NCBI RefSeq assembly: GCF_009905375.1
Contig: NW_027417198.1
Span: 88,002-152,001 of the forward strand
DNA: 64,000 nt
Direction of reading: 5' to 3'
Origin: Apium graveolens
Lineage: Eukaryota; Streptophyta; Magnoliopsida; Apiales; Apiaceae
The notes under the pieces are model-generated. The model searched no databases. It saw only the letters and a list, made by a program, of their open reading frames with translations, and was not told the origin of the DNA. The position numbers and the translations under genes are program-made. Below are positions 22,628-35,300 of this stretch, one piece after another. How positions within the stretch are numbered: the stretch's first letter is position 1; the number at the start of each line of letters is the position of its first letter.

Positions 22628-23113
22628 TGATAGATGATAAAATGATTCCTAGTTACATAATTAATGTGGAATTAATTATGCCCAATTTGGGTTATAAATA
22701 AACCCATTTATAGAGGGTCAAAACCCTGAATATTAATTAATTTCGTAATTAATTAAAATGGGTAAAATCATCTGACAAATAGAGTCCAAATAGAGGTATA
22801 ATTCCTTGGAGATTGGCCTCCAAGAAACCTCAAATGATAAGAAATCAATTTCCTGCATACTAGTACTCTAAAGTCTACTCTGAGACTTACCCACCAAGTC
22901 TCCTAACCCTAATCCAATTCAAGGTATCACATGCCTATATAAGGGTCTCACCCCATAAATTAGAACTACGTTTTTTGACTTAATCTTGGTATAGAGTAGT
23001 ACGTAGGCACCTTGTGAAGGCAGATTGAATCTCGAAACACGAGAGCAGTCAAATAGAGTCTCAAAACTCGCGAGTTTTAGCATTAAATATACCCTAATTT
23101 TTTGCTCACAACA
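22628..23113 (+). repeat. 3' LTR of the Tat element
   Basis: 486 bp from TGATAGATG to CTCACAACA, after a purine tract. It holds a TATATAAG box at 22936-22943. Its partner LTR is not in the window, so the boundaries rest on TG/CA ends and the purine tract. The five bases GTGAC (23114-23118) would be the target duplication. Confidence 0.78.
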
Positions 23114-23485
23114 GTGACTTATAAGTTATAAGTAGATTAAAACTTATAAGTTATATAAGTGTTTGGATAATTTTACAGGATTATTTTTACTTAAATGAAC
23201 TAAAATAAATATTTTTTATATATATAATTATCTTAAATTATGAAGTTTGAATTAATATAATATTTATAAATATATATTTTAAAATTAGAGTTAATTAAAA
23301 AATGAAAAATTAAAATAAGTTGAGAAAAAATACGTTATTGCTAACATTTAACATATTAGCTTATAAGTTGTAAATTTTACTTATAAATATGATCGACAAA
23401 CACTTATCGATTAGTTGTTACATATTTATAAGCTAATTATAGCTTAAAAATTGTTAGGCAAACTGACCCTGTATAAGCTGTGTCT
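23114..23485. repeat. Foldback-like repeat, probable MITE
   Basis: Starts with ACTTATAAGTTATAAGT copies and ends with TTATAAGCTAATTATAGCTT followed by TGACCCTGTATAAGC. The two ends are imperfect inverted repeats around an AT-rich middle with no ORF. It resembles small DNA elements common in dicots. The family and exact ends are not settled. Confidence 0.4.
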
Positions 23486-24249
23486 ATGGTAGTAAATAAG
23501 TTATGTTGCCCTTTAGAAACAAGACAAGATATCGATAAGTGCTGTATTTTCAAAGGGTTTCCCGCACGGTGAAAATGGTGAAAATGCATGCACTGCTTAC
23601 GAACCACGAAGGATTGATATAAATAATAAAATAATAGGTTACGATCGTGATTGAGGAAGAGAATGCATAGTACTATATTTTAATCACAGGCACGATCGAG
23701 GAAGAGAATACATAGTATATTTTAATCACAGGATGTGGGTGAGCCGGAGCTAGATGTCGGTGATTTATTTATTTATATTTTTTTATGTTCCTTTCAATTA
23801 TTTATATTTTAAAATTTTTAAAAATAATAAAAATTTTATAATATTTAAAATAATAACATCCACTATTTCTCTTAATTATATCCATTATATATATATAATA
23901 TTAATCGGTCTCATTATTTTACTCACTTTTTAAATTTTACTCTATTATTTTATTATTTTATTATAATTCTGAACTCAATCCAAATATAAATATTTGAAAA
24001 AGACAGAGAGAATATTTTATACTAACGATGACAGCACTATGAGACCGCTAGCGGAGGCGAATTCATCTTCAAAATTAAGGGCATCGTAATTAATTATTTT
24101 TGATAAAAAAAGTCAACAATCAATTGCTAGATTATAATTTATCGACTCGAATATATTAAAATCTCATTTTTATCCTCTCTAATTTTTCACCTTCGGTAGC
24201 ATCACTTATTATTTTTGTCTCTAATTATTATATTTTTGCTTTGGTACAA
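23486..24249. other. AT-rich intergenic sequence
   Basis: No gene seen. It contains two copies of a roughly 48-bp unit around GAGGAAGAGAATGCATAGTA and GAGGAAGAGAATACATAGTA (about 23650-23735) with TTTTAATCACAGG after each. Confidence 0.5.
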
Positions 24250-25007
24250 GTAGGGATGCACGAAAAAAATGACTCTGAAAAACTTGTCCGATCCAATCCA
24301 AAAAATTTCCGTAAAAATCCGATCAGGAAAAAACCCCGACCCCATCCGATCCGGCCGGCGAACCTTAACGGGCCACGTTTTTTATTTTGTTAAAATCTGG
24401 CCCGGCCCTATCCGGTGAAAACCCGAATTTAACCCCGATCCAGATTTATGTCCGATCCGAATAAAAGTTCGGCCCGATCGGGTCTGTTAAAAACCCGGAC
24501 TTTATGTTGATTTTTAATAAATATTTGAATTGAATATTGAAAAATTATGTATTATCCAAATATATTTTATAACTGAATATAATTTCGAATAAAATCCCTA
24601 AATTTCTAATAAACTCTTTAGTCAATTGATAGTTACACAATTTTTACTTATATATGAACACCTTTTGTTGTTATTATGATCGAATTACCGAGATTTAAAT
24701 TTAAAATTCTAAAGTATCCTATCCTAAGATATAAGGTGAAGAATTTGTTCTAAATTCTAATTAAGAGTGTATATATATAAATAAAAACTTAAATCTGTAA
24801 ATATATTTTAAAAAACGAAAATCATAGATTTTTACTAAAATAATTATTATTAAAATTATTAAAAAAATCCGGAATCCTGGCACCGCCCGATCCGCAAGCC
24901 TAATTATTTTGAACCAAATTCAATCCGACCCGGTCCAATTCCAAAAAATCCGGATGCTGTTAAGCCTGGCCCGAATCCGACCTGATCTGGGTTATTTTGC
25001 ATCTGTG
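24250..25007. mobile_element. hAT-type non-autonomous element
   Basis: 758 bp flanked by GGTACAA on both sides (24243-24249 and 25008-25014), fitting the 8-bp duplication of hAT elements with one mismatch at the outer base. The ends are inverted: GTAGGGATGCA at the left, TGCATCTGTG at the right. The inside is a run of CCCGACC, CGATCCG and CCCGGCCC words, typical of one widespread plant hAT-like family. No transposase ORF. Confidence 0.7.
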
Positions 25008-25014
25008 GGTACAA

Positions 25015-25457
25015 CTAGCTACTCCATGCCCCACACGTCTGACTTGGGTTTTTTACTTCACAAATGCACATAAAATTTCTAAATGAACGAACATTTTGTT
25101 CAAAATTTCTCGTTCCAGCTGTGCTTAATCTGGTTCATTCCCAACAAACTACAATAATAATGTTACGAAAGAATACGATTGAAGACAACTTGTTCAATCC
25201 TAGGAATGCTGGATGTCATCAACAAGAGCCAGAAAAGTTCAAGCCCACACGGCTGTCCAATTGTGTTTTAAAACCATATTAACCAACACCAGAAATCATA
25301 GCCAATACCATAAATATCCAGAACATTAAACAAGCATAAACCATGTCATGTATAACAATCTGTTTAAAAAGATATTACTAGCAACCTAGCTTAAACCAGA
25401 AACTCTTTTAGGAACATAATATCCACCACAACGTTTATCTACTCTACATTTCATATA
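25015..25457 (-). other. 3' flank and 3' UTR of the BPA1-like gene
   Basis: No gene. On the minus strand it follows the stop codon at 25458-25460 and should hold the 3' UTR and polyadenylation site; no single AATAAA signal stands out. Confidence 0.5.
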
Positions 25458-28400
25458 CTAAAGGATCAAACCCTGTGCAGGCGATGGCTTTGAGGGAGAC
25501 CCACCACCGGAAGCACCTTTAGGGGAATCGGGACTGTGGACTTGGTCAATGCCATCTGCCACTTTCCTTCCCTCTTCTTCTTCGGCCATTTTTTCTTTTG
25601 TCTTCTGCCCCACTTCAGCTGCAGCTTTGGTAACTCTACTGAAAGCGCCAGCTACCCAAGAAGTTCCTGTCAGCACATAGCGATTCTTCATTATGGCAGA
25701 TCCAGCAGTACCAACTGTCTGCTCTGCAGCAGCAAAAGCTGTCTTGGTCTTTTCAGAAACCTGAAACTTCTGATCCATTTCTTTCACTTTATCATTCATT
25801 ATTGTTGCCCCTGTGGTAATTTTCTCGCTAAGCCCTATCTTTTGGTCAAAGGAAGCAACTCTAGCAGAAGCGCTGGAAGTGAACTGATGCTTCTCATCAA
25901 AGGATTTAGCTCTGTTAAGTGCATCTTTTCCCAATGTGAAGCCCCTGGCCAACATGCCGCTCACAACATCCTCTGCTTTTTGGACAGCAGATGAAGTGCC
26001 ACCGACATTTTGATTCTCTGTCATCTAAAGAGATTAAAGCATTTAAGGTCAGCCAAACCTTACAACAAAAATACAATTAAAAAAACAGTTTGCAAGGCAT
26101 GAGATAACTCAAGAGACAATACAATTGGAGTTGCTGCACAAGTAGGTGGCAATTTATAGTCGGGCGCCAGAGCAATAGTGACAGACTGATCAACGATTGT
26201 TGCTCCCTGAAGATGACAAGACAGTGTGATATACTCATATATAGAGAAGGATGTATAACACTTGATATATGAGAAATTCAGATTTGCACCTTGGTTATTT
26301 ATAATTATAGATATAGCACGAACTCACAATATTTAAAATTTATGATATCAGACTTGGCCTTCAGGACATTGCATCACTACGTACTAACTACTACCAGTTG
26401 CAAATTGATTTTCTCTTCTGAAATAAAATAAAATTAAATGAAAATGACAGCTGTAGAGCAGGGAGTGGCAGGGACAGTAAAGTATGACTATGAGTCAAAG
26501 TATCGGCCAGAAGTAATCAACATCACATATCAGATAAGCCATTAAGAGTATCCTTGGCACTTCTTTGGGACAGAATTTATCACCTAAGAGTAAATACTAA
26601 TAATAATACCTGGAGGATTAAGATGATTATCCATATAAAGGTAAATTAGAACAAAAACATTTTCCCTATCAAAGGTAAATTAGAACAAACAACATTTTTC
26701 GTTAATACAATAATACCTTACAGTAATATTATGCCTGACAAAAACTCTACCAGGGGCTGGGGGCTGGGCTATATTGGATCTTAAACAGAATTATATAACG
26801 ACATTATATTAGACAAATATTTAACAGTAAGATATTAAGACGATGATGTCAGCAACCATTCGACAAGACCCAATCTCTGGTGGTGAATATAAAGGGGAAC
26901 TCGCAACTTCTTACCTGTTCATAATAATTCATAATCCACTTATTGAGACATCGAAAATATAAATAATTAGTATATATAGAGAAATATAGAACTTCTGATG
27001 ACAAGAAAGAAAACAGTTTGGTAATGACTGCCTACATCAAACATAATTTAACTTTATAGCTGATATCAAGATTTCGTCAGTTGCTAACTTATTAGGGCAA
27101 TAAAAGCACAACCTGCTGCAAGAGTTCATGGTATAGACCATAGCCAACAGATTAAATATAAATACTAAATGTACGACTTTCAGAATCTACCTAGTTCATA
27201 CAGTTCTAAATTAATTAGTTTAAGATAGCAGGTTCTGGGATTTTAGAAGAGCAAAGCCACTAGTGGTTCTATATATTAAGCTATTGCTATAATCTAAGCA
27301 TCAGATAGATATATTTGTTGCTAAATTAGCAACAAAGCACCAGTGCATGGTTTGAAAATGGTAACGGGGAATGTGTTTTTGGTATCATAGAGAGCTGTTT
27401 GAGAAACTAGCAAGAGATAACTGTTGGAGAAGAAAGAGAAAGAAAGAGCACAAAAAGTAGTAACAACTATAGTTTGTTCAAAATAAAGGAACCAACATTA
27501 TATTTATGCATTTTCATCAATATTTAGTAACCCAGTGAACTCTTCAATTTGCTTCAGATTTCATATATTAGCAATAGACCTGCATATAGAGCGACTATTG
27601 GCTTTGCTCTAATATGGAAACATATTATTAACTGTCTGACAAACCAATAGTCTCATGGTGAAGCCTAATTTTGTTAAACCAAAGATATTTTTCGGGGCAT
27701 CTCATGCACTTATCAATCTACCAGATACCACAAAGGACTAGCAAGAAACATTATTGTACATCAGAATCCGACTAGATCACTAGACATGTGAATATGTGCC
27801 GCACACACAAACATGTTAGTTTAAAATACATTAAAGGTTCTACAAGTTTATTGCTTGGTATAAAAACAATTGCAACTCATTTTTAAATGAGATCATGTAG
27901 CTCAAACCAATAAACATACCGAAAGAAGAACCGCTGTCTCTGCGCCCTGAGTATCTTTGAAAGTGACATACGCAACTTGAGATCGCTCGGTGTCACTAAT
28001 AAATTAGCATTCAATTAGAGATGTTTAACATGATTTGAATTGTGAAATACAAGCACATTCCCACTATTTTGGAGAGATAGCTAAAGAGAAGAAATCAGCA
28101 GAAAAAAATATTGCATGACTTTGAACTAACCTTCGCAGATCAACATATTCAATATCACCAGAGAATGAAAAGAACTCCTTGATGTCGTGCTCGGAAGCAC
28201 TCAAGGAGACATTGTTGACGGACACAGTTTCTACCTGATGCACATTCCAAAAGAGAAACAGAATATATAAAGCAAACTTAACCTAAAGAAAATATAGAGA
28301 GAATATGACACACTAAAAATATCAGCATCCGAAGCTTCTTATTTGTATAAAAAGTACAAGTCATGTACAGAGATATTTCAAAAGACTACAATAGGAACAC

Positions 28401-28953
28401 ATGTCCAATTCAGAGTGCCACAAATTCTAGGTGGCAAAGCCCACAAATTCTTTGGTTAAACCTGGCATCCAGTAAAACAAAATTCCTTAATGCGTATACT
28501 TTGAAAAACAAATCTTAGAGTTTAAGGAGTGTGATCAGTGGGTGCACCAAGTACCCAAAGCAATGAAAACATCCCGGTATGCTATATATACTGGTTCCAG
28601 TAAGTTGAATTAAAATGAACTAAAGTAGGACTTGTAGTATTTAAGTCGTAAACATACACTACTCTCATCCGTTCCATTAAAAAGACGGACAAAATAACAG
28701 TGGAGCTAAATCCCACTAAATTAGGTTCAAGTATCCATTCCTACTTTCCAAGTAAAAAAACAAAATTGAAACTCTCTATCATAACTCTTCCCTCTTACAT
28801 CCTTCTGCCTCACCTTTAAATTTGTTGACAATTTACTACCATATAAACACCTTGGAAAGCAAACAGTAGATGATATTGAACTAAATCAACATAATCATAG
28901 ACTTGATATTGAACCAAATTAATTGAAGTGAATACAATAAAACTCACCGACAT
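25458..28953 (-). CDS. BPA1-like RNA-recognition-motif protein
   Basis: Five coding exons on the minus strand: 28948-28953, 28131-28234, 27920-27995, 26123-26206 and 25458-26024, all with GT-AG introns and a consistent frame, giving 278 residues. It starts MSVETVSVNNVSLSASEHDI. Residues about 5-75 form a single RRM, with EFFSFSGDIEYVDLR and the RNP1-like SQVAYVTFKD. The C-terminal half is Ala/Lys-rich and helical (QKAEDVVSGMLARGF, LGKDALNRAKSFDEKH, SYV-type tail KEKMAEEEEGRK). The plan matches the plant Binding Partner of ACD11 (BPA1-like) family, which binds the sphingolipid transfer protein ACD11 and limits reactive oxygen and cell death. No break is seen; it is the only intact host gene here. 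Function in this plant is by homology. Confidence 0.93.
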
Positions 28954-29160
28954 GGAACCTAAATTAAGAGGAGAAGCGGTGGTGAATGACGGGAAACTCT
29001 GGAGAGAAAAGATAAAAGAGTTAGTTGTGTGTATATAGACGGGGAAATAGATACAAATATGTATACGTAGAGACTAGAGGAGGAGATGAAAAGAACGTTA
29101 CCGGAGAGAGGGATCCCAAGTTGTGCTCGCGTTAGATGATGAGAGAGAAACAGGGTTTTC
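28954..29160 (-). other. 5' UTR of the BPA1-like gene with a leader intron
   Basis: The minus strand has a donor GGTAACG (GT at 29101-29100) and an acceptor TTTTCTCTCCAG ending at 28999, giving a 103-base intron (28999-29101). A short leader exon lies upstream, and the leader exon 28954-28998 joins the ATG. The transcription start is unknown. Leader introns often raise expression in plants; that is inference here. Confidence 0.6.
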
Positions 29161-30454
29161 AAACGCTATTTGCAATGCTTGCCACTATTTTATTATTATA
29201 TTTACCTATTTTTTAAAAAAAATTCTTCACTATTGTAAATTTAAAGTGGCAACCAAATGCAGTACGGTCCACTTTTTTCAAATCGGGTTAAGTTTAATTT
29301 TTTTTAAATGACTTTGTCGAGAGTAATATTCAAGATCAACACGAGTTTGCTCACGAACAACGAAGTTGGACCGAATTTGAATAGAGTCGAGTTGTCCACT
29401 AATATTTTTCAAATAATTTTTAATCGACCAAATTTAAAGTATAATTTATAATTTTACAAGTTGTATCGAAATAAAATACTGTTTTATCTTATAATTATAT
29501 ACGCTTACAATTATATACGCACACTTCATGATCTACATTTGTTTTTTAATATATATCATTTTATTCACAGGTCGAGTTTTAAGAACATATTCTAATAACT
29601 GAGATATTCATAATTTTATAATCATACATTACTTTTAAACCATTATTTCTTAATATATATCATTTTAGCTAAAATTGTTATAGTCTATCAATTTACAGAC
29701 TAATATAGTCGATACTATTGGAAGTGCTCTCACATTCTGTTTGTATTAACTATGTACAATGATATCAATTTACATTTCTACTATAATTGAATAGCTCATT
29801 TGACCTTAAAATATGTCTTAAATTTTAATTAACAAAAATTGAAATCTTTATATAATTGATTAGTAAATAGTTATTATTTTTAATTTATAATATCTTTTCC
29901 GAGCCGAATCAAGTTAGCCGAGTTTGAACTGAGTTCGAGCTAAATGAGTTGAGTTCGAGCTAAATGAGTTAAGTTCGAGCCGAATATACAAAAAGTTCGA
30001 CTTCGGCTGTTTACTAATTCGAACTCATTTTCGTATCCAACATCGGTTTAAATAAACGGTCGAGCAGAGTTCAGTTAAACGAACGAATCTCAAATTGTAT
30101 TCACCAATTGTTTTGTTCACACGCGGTCCTAATTGTCTTTTTCTAAATGAATTGACGGTTAGAAATAATAATGTTGTCCAAAATAATATTGAATTAATTT
30201 AATATCATTTTTTTTCAAAATTTAGTTGTATTGAAAAGTTTATTACTTTTTTGGGGAATATTATAAAATAACTTGATCAAACTAGGCCTTAAACCACACC
30301 GGACCTGCTATTAGATTAGTAGACAAAATAGTCGTGAGTACCAAATTCCCCCTTTCTTTAAAAAGAACTATTACCAAACACCAAATACATGGAAACCCGT
30401 AACATTCATGACAAAGACTGCCCCATTCTCTAGACCATTTGATAATTTTGAGTA
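29161..30454. repeat. Intergenic region with relics of a Cys-rich-word hAT-like family
   Basis: No gene. Around 29285-29400 and 29895-30090 there are runs of GAGTTCGAGC, GAGCCGAAT and CGAGTTGTCC words with a 20-bp direct repeat (GAGTTCGAGCTAAATGAGTT twice at 29930-29970). Such words mark a non-autonomous DNA element family, here without clear ends. The rest is AT-rich. Confidence 0.4.
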
Positions 30455-30720
30455 CTCCATATGTCCATAACAAATGTTTCCTATTTGTATTGGACAGTGG
30501 ACACATTTGTCAATGCACACTTTTAATTGTTAATATTTTAATTTTGTATTAGCATTAAATATAAAAACTTCATTTTATTAAAGTACTCATAGATAAGAAT
30601 CCAACAAGATCATTCATGAATATATTTGACCCTATAGATTAGATGTAAATTAGTAGTCAATCGCTTACCATGAATAGTGTTAAAAGTCAAAACGGAAAAC
30701 GTAATATGGGACGGAGGGAG
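30455..30720. mobile_element. Stowaway-like MITE
   Basis: 266 bp flanked by TA at 30453-30454 and 30721-30722. The left end CTCCATATGTCCATAACAAA is the inverse of the right end TATGGGACGGAGGGAG, in the CTCCCTCCGTCC style of Tc1/mariner-type Stowaway MITEs. No ORF. Decayed at the left end. Confidence 0.7.
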
Positions 30721-30739
30721 TATTTATGTTCTGGGCACC

Positions 30740-32150
30740 TGTTAAGTGGCATTTATATCCACTTAGAACGCTCCGTAAAGGCTCGAATTGGTGTTTTGTA
30801 CTCAAGTTGTTTGTGTATTTGATGCGTTTTTCGTAGTGTTTTGCATTTCAGGACATAGTCGAAAGAAGGTCTGTAAATTGCATGATTGATGCTTGGAAGA
30901 GTGTTAGGATGGAGTCTTGGTTAAGTGCGCGAAGAAACCTGCAAGAGAAGACAAGTGAAGAAAAAAAATCCAGATTTTCCAGAAGCTCAACGCGGTCCGC
31001 GCTACACTTGGGAGCGGCCGCGCCGTATCCCAGGGCGGCCGCGCCAGGACGTTTTCCAGAAATCCTGATTCTAATAGAAGATCGATTTGCCGTGCTTTTG
31101 GATGGTTTGGGATGCTATATAAAGACTCTTTAAAGACGTTTTTCAGAACGGAGATTAAGGAAAAGACACGAAGAAGACCTAATAGCATAAATTCAACGAA
31201 GGAGAAGAAAAACTAGTTTTTACTTGTGATTCTTTGCTTAAATTGTAATCTTGGATGCTCGTTTTCTTTATTGTTGAACTTATTACTCTTGATTACGTAC
31301 TTTGATTATTTATTCAGTTTATAAAGACTTAGTTTATTATACCATGCTTTCATCGGAACCCACGGTGATGATGAGTTCGGTTATGAACTAATCGTTATCG
31401 TGGGGTTCTAACGGATTTACTTAAGGATTTCAATGTTAATTTGTTTCGATATCTTAGTATGTGGTGATTGTATGATATCCTAGTATTGGTTGTGCTTATT
31501 CATCTTATGAGTGTTGTGAACTTATAAGATAGCGTGTTAATCTCTATTGAAGCGATAGTCAATATAGAGGTTCAAAACTTGCCATGCTAGCATAGGTTCA
31601 TGTATTATTTATGCATGATTCGTAGGTAATTTTAACAATCTTACTTTTCTTATGTAATCACGATAGATAACTTGCGTATTAAACTTTTATGTTGTCAAAT
31701 TCTATAGACATAAAGGGTCTCAACATAATTGGTGTCTATTTAGCTTCTATCTCTTTTATGAATGTCTGGTAGTAGGGTATTCGTACAACGAAAGTTAGCG
31801 TTTACTAGTTTCGTGTTATCTGATTAGTTGTCATCATCATTGTATGCTAAGGTTAAGAACAATAACTGTGAATGAAGTATTTAATGAAGTTAGAATCCCA
31901 TGTTTGTCTCATATAAGTAATTCAACCTCAATTCTCGTAGTTAATGCTATTTAGTATAATCTCTTAGTTAATCAAAACCCACTTTGTTATTTGTCTTAGA
32001 ATTGAACGATAGCTATATCATTGTTGCATAAGTATATAAATTGAACTTAACCTAAATTAGTCTATATGGGAACGAACTAGAAATTATTCTATATTACTTG
32101 CGAATCGCGTATACTTGCGTGTAATTTTGGCGCGTATTTTCGTCCTAACA
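30740..32150 (+). repeat. 5' LTR of Athila element
   Basis: 1411 bp from TGTTAAGTGG to CGTCCTAACA. It holds TATATAAA at 31116-31123 and, just before it, a very GC-rich patch (30990-31050) with two GCGGCCGC sites in an otherwise AT-rich LTR. Its end is fixed by the primer site; its start by the TGTTA inverted end. Confidence 0.85.
31116..31123 (+). promoter_or_regulatory. TATA box of Athila LTR
   Basis: TATATAAA about 1 kb before the LTR end and 70 bases after the GC-rich patch; the likely start-site guide for the genomic RNA. Confidence 0.5.
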
Positions 32151-32156
32151 AGTTTT

Positions 32157-32174
32157 TGGCGCCGCTGCCGGGGA
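32157..32174 (+). other. Primer binding site of Athila element
   Basis: TGGCGCCGCTGCCGGGGA, one base off the TGGCGCCGTTGCCGGGGA complement of tRNA-Asp used by Athila and Tat elements; six bases after the LTR. Confidence 0.88.
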
Positions 32175-32370
32175 CTCGGTGTTAATTTTTAGTTTATGTG
32201 CTTGACATTAGTGGTTGTTAAAGTTCACTGACTCGGATTTTTACTTACTTGTTTGTTTGTTGCTTTTTTCAGGTACTCTAGAGAGCGTTTGTGCTAACGC
32301 GTTCTCGATCTCGCAAGAGAACACTGGATAAAGTGGAGGAAGAAGTTGCAGAAGTAGTAGAAGAAGTTCT
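32175..32370 (+). pseudogene. Athila leader and start of gag
   Basis: Leader to about 32290, then an open stretch reading TRSRSRKRTLDKVEEEVAEV, the basic start and acidic Glu/Val repeat of Athila Gag. The Glu/Val repeat resumes at 35861 after the solo LTR (GTTCT duplicated). No full ORF. Confidence 0.65.
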
Positions 32371-35300
32371 TGTGGCGCCCTCCAATCCCGGGTCAGAAGT
32401 TTGGGGTCCACAACACAATCACAATATATCAACCTGTATAAGAAATATTATTTATAATGACCCTGCTTCACAAAACCACGGATCGCAACAGGTTAAAGTA
32501 TGAAAACAAGCTACAACCTTAATTATTACATCGTACCAAATCCCAACTAATTTAACTTACAATTGATAATAAAATCATTCATACAATCTGACTATCTCAA
32601 TACCGCATGAAGCTTCTGCTAGCTCGATTCAACTCAACTGGAATCTTAGCCCGCACTTTGGACTGAGGAACTTCACTATCATCCATATTCTTTTCAACTG
32701 TAAAATATATAAAAGAATCGCAAGGGTGAGCTAACTAGCTCAGCAAGTTGTAATAGTGATAACTGAGGTTAGATAATAATCAAATGAGATGATTCAAAGG
32801 AATCAAGTTTCTTTTTAACTAATCATTAGAATTGGATATTCATTTTAAGTTTTAAAAACCAAGGTTAGGCTGCTGATCAGTCACGCACTAACCCCGAGCA
32901 AGCACACAACACTGCTCTAATTACTGGATCCAAGGCACACATTGGCCTAACTTAACCATTGGTATGGTCTAACCACGAATCTGGTCCACATATATAAAAA
33001 CTATCCAATCCTAACGCAGTTCAATATGATAAACGATATAATTTAATAAAGCAAGTTCATAATCAACACTAGTTAAACACTTGAATAAAAGCATAAGGAG
33101 GCTTATGGATATCTCAAGGGAATTTCAGGGTATGTATAAGAAATGGTTTTCAATTTGTACCAGCATCAGGTATTAGGTCAGAAATGATTTTTCAAAGTAT
33201 AGTTCGTTGATGGTATAAAGAATGGTTGCAGTATAAAGGTTTCTGTGTTTTCAAACAATTTTCTTCCAGTATTTGATGTTTGGTAGTTATACATTTGGGG
33301 TGTAGTATCATATTTGTGTAGTTTGGTGTCTGAGGATCAACAAAGGATGGTTTATAAAGAAGAAAGCTTACGGCTCAAGATCAAGAAAAATCAGGGTACG
33401 AAGTTAAATGGTTTAAAGCACTTGCATTATAAAACAGGAGTTATGTTTAATAATAGCCACATGTTATGAAACAGTTCAAAAACATTGGTAATATATCTTG
33501 AAGAAAAGTTCAGAAATACTTGCCTTACAGGCTTTTCAACTACTACTGATCAATTCTGATCCGACGCTGCCGCTCAGGCTTTAACGTCCAACCACTAGAT
33601 CTCATCGGATTCTACTTCGACGCTCAGGTTTTTCTGTTGAAACTCTACTGAGCTCGTCGACTGATTGCTAGGTTATCTTTAGTTCATCATCCACTTTCAG
33701 TGTTCCCAATTATAACCTACAGGGTCGAAATACCCTATGTTAGATGTCTAGGTATGCTTGACATATCCTTGATACTAATTCTTACCCAACGATATTCAAA
33801 CCCGACTCGTAATTATATAGATTATTATAATATAACAACACACCCAACAGTCAGGGTTCACATTCTCGAGAAATCGGTTTGATGTTCGTTTTCCGAAAAT
33901 ACGTATACTTGTAATTTTACAAATCGGGGTTAGGGATTTTTAGCAAACTATTTATCACATCGCGCAACCAAGTTTCATATAGAATACATATATATCTATA
34001 TAGCCATTTGACGTCTCGATAATCGTTAGATACGCGCCCGTATTGTTGTAGGTAAATTTTTTCCGGAAATTGGGCAGCGTCTCCTCTGTTTATCGGACTA
34101 CCCGTCGAAACATCAATCGACGTCAATTCAAAATCAACAATCCAATTTAACACTCGACAATCAATCACAACTCACAAATTCCAATTACCGATACCATTTA
34201 ATAATCACATCCAACTCAATCACCCTGATTCCATATTTACTAAGTACTATTTCAATCCAAAATAAAACACTACACGAATTTTATTTATTTAAAATATTAG
34301 GACTCAGAATAAACATCACAATCCACCGTCGACTCGCCGAGGCTCATTGTCGACGGCGGCAAAATTCAGAGGTACCCGAATCGGGTTTCCAATCGCGAAT
34401 TTCACCGATTATTCTTAATAATTTCCCGCACGAATTTATCATTTATTTCACGAATAATAATATTTAAGAAAGTTCCTGCAGAAAATCAATAAAAGAATTA
34501 ATAATACTAATAAAAATCTTATTTCAGTTGAAGCAACACACGCACAACACATCACGACATCAAAACAGAAAAGGATGGCTGGAAAAGCAGCAAACATTCG
34601 GCAACCCACACAACAACACAACCCATTCAACAGGTACATACATACATACACGCGTATGTATGGATGTAACAATCAACAGAACAAATCGAAACAAGTAACC
34701 AAAACCGGCAATAAGACGGCAACCTGCAAGGAGCTGGGAACCGAGCACTGGCGGCGACGAGTCACCGGACACAGGCGGCAAACAGCGAAACCAAAAACAG
34801 TAGGGACACGGAATAAAAAAGACGGACTTATCCACCGTAGCCACACCGTAAACCGGCGATATAATCGCGAACAAGAACGAAGACGCAGGGAGAGGTCGAA
34901 AGGGCAAAGAGAGAACCGAGAGGAGAGATGAGAGAATAATGAAAAAAATTGATTATATAGATTCATTTTCTTATTCAATTAACTCAGCTGCTGCCACGTT
35001 TCTTTTTAATTTTCTAGAATGTGACACGTATGTTTCCCCCTTCTGGAAGCCCGATTTTAACCCGTATTTTATATTTTATCGAACCAAGTTGCCTATAAAA
35101 TAAATTTGGAAAATTAATAAAATAGTATTAAAATTTTCCAAAAATTCCGAAACTAATAAAATAAATTTTTTATAATTTTTAAAACATTTTTGAAATGCAA
35201 CTCGTATCCCCATTTCGAAATTAAAGAATCGAGCTGTATTTTAAATAAATTCAGAAATTTACGAAAATAGTCTTAAAATATTACAAATATCCCGAAGTAA

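Larger units (their letters stand above)
18318..23113 (+). mobile_element. Tat-type Ty3/gypsy element, 3' part
   Basis: The plus-strand end of a Tat-lineage element: last third of integrase, an antisense ORF with its own promoter, a tandem array, a purine tract and the 3' LTR. Everything upstream of the integrase C-terminus is missing from the window, cut by the Tekay-type LTR that ends at 18317. The antisense ORF between pol and the 3' LTR and the tandem repeats beside the LTR are known traits of Tat/Ogre elements. Confidence 0.88.

Noticed and set aside
24300..25000. GC-rich coding exon inside the CCCGACC-rich stretch
   Set aside because: No open frame; the words and inverted ends mark a non-autonomous hAT-type element.
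25536..25994. 152-codon plus-strand ORF opposite the BPA1-like last exon
   Set aside because: It is the antisense shadow of a conserved Ala/Lys-rich exon; no family features.
28665..28800. Second Stowaway-like MITE in intron 1 of the BPA1-like gene (CTCTCATCCGTTCC)
   Set aside because: Only one end is visible; no matching inverted end or TA pair was found within a sensible distance.
34560..34980. Overlapping ORFs of 100 to 118 codons on both strands near 34.6-35.0 kb
   Set aside because: They lie within the Tekay-type solo LTR, show no family blocks, and overlap each other on opposite strands.
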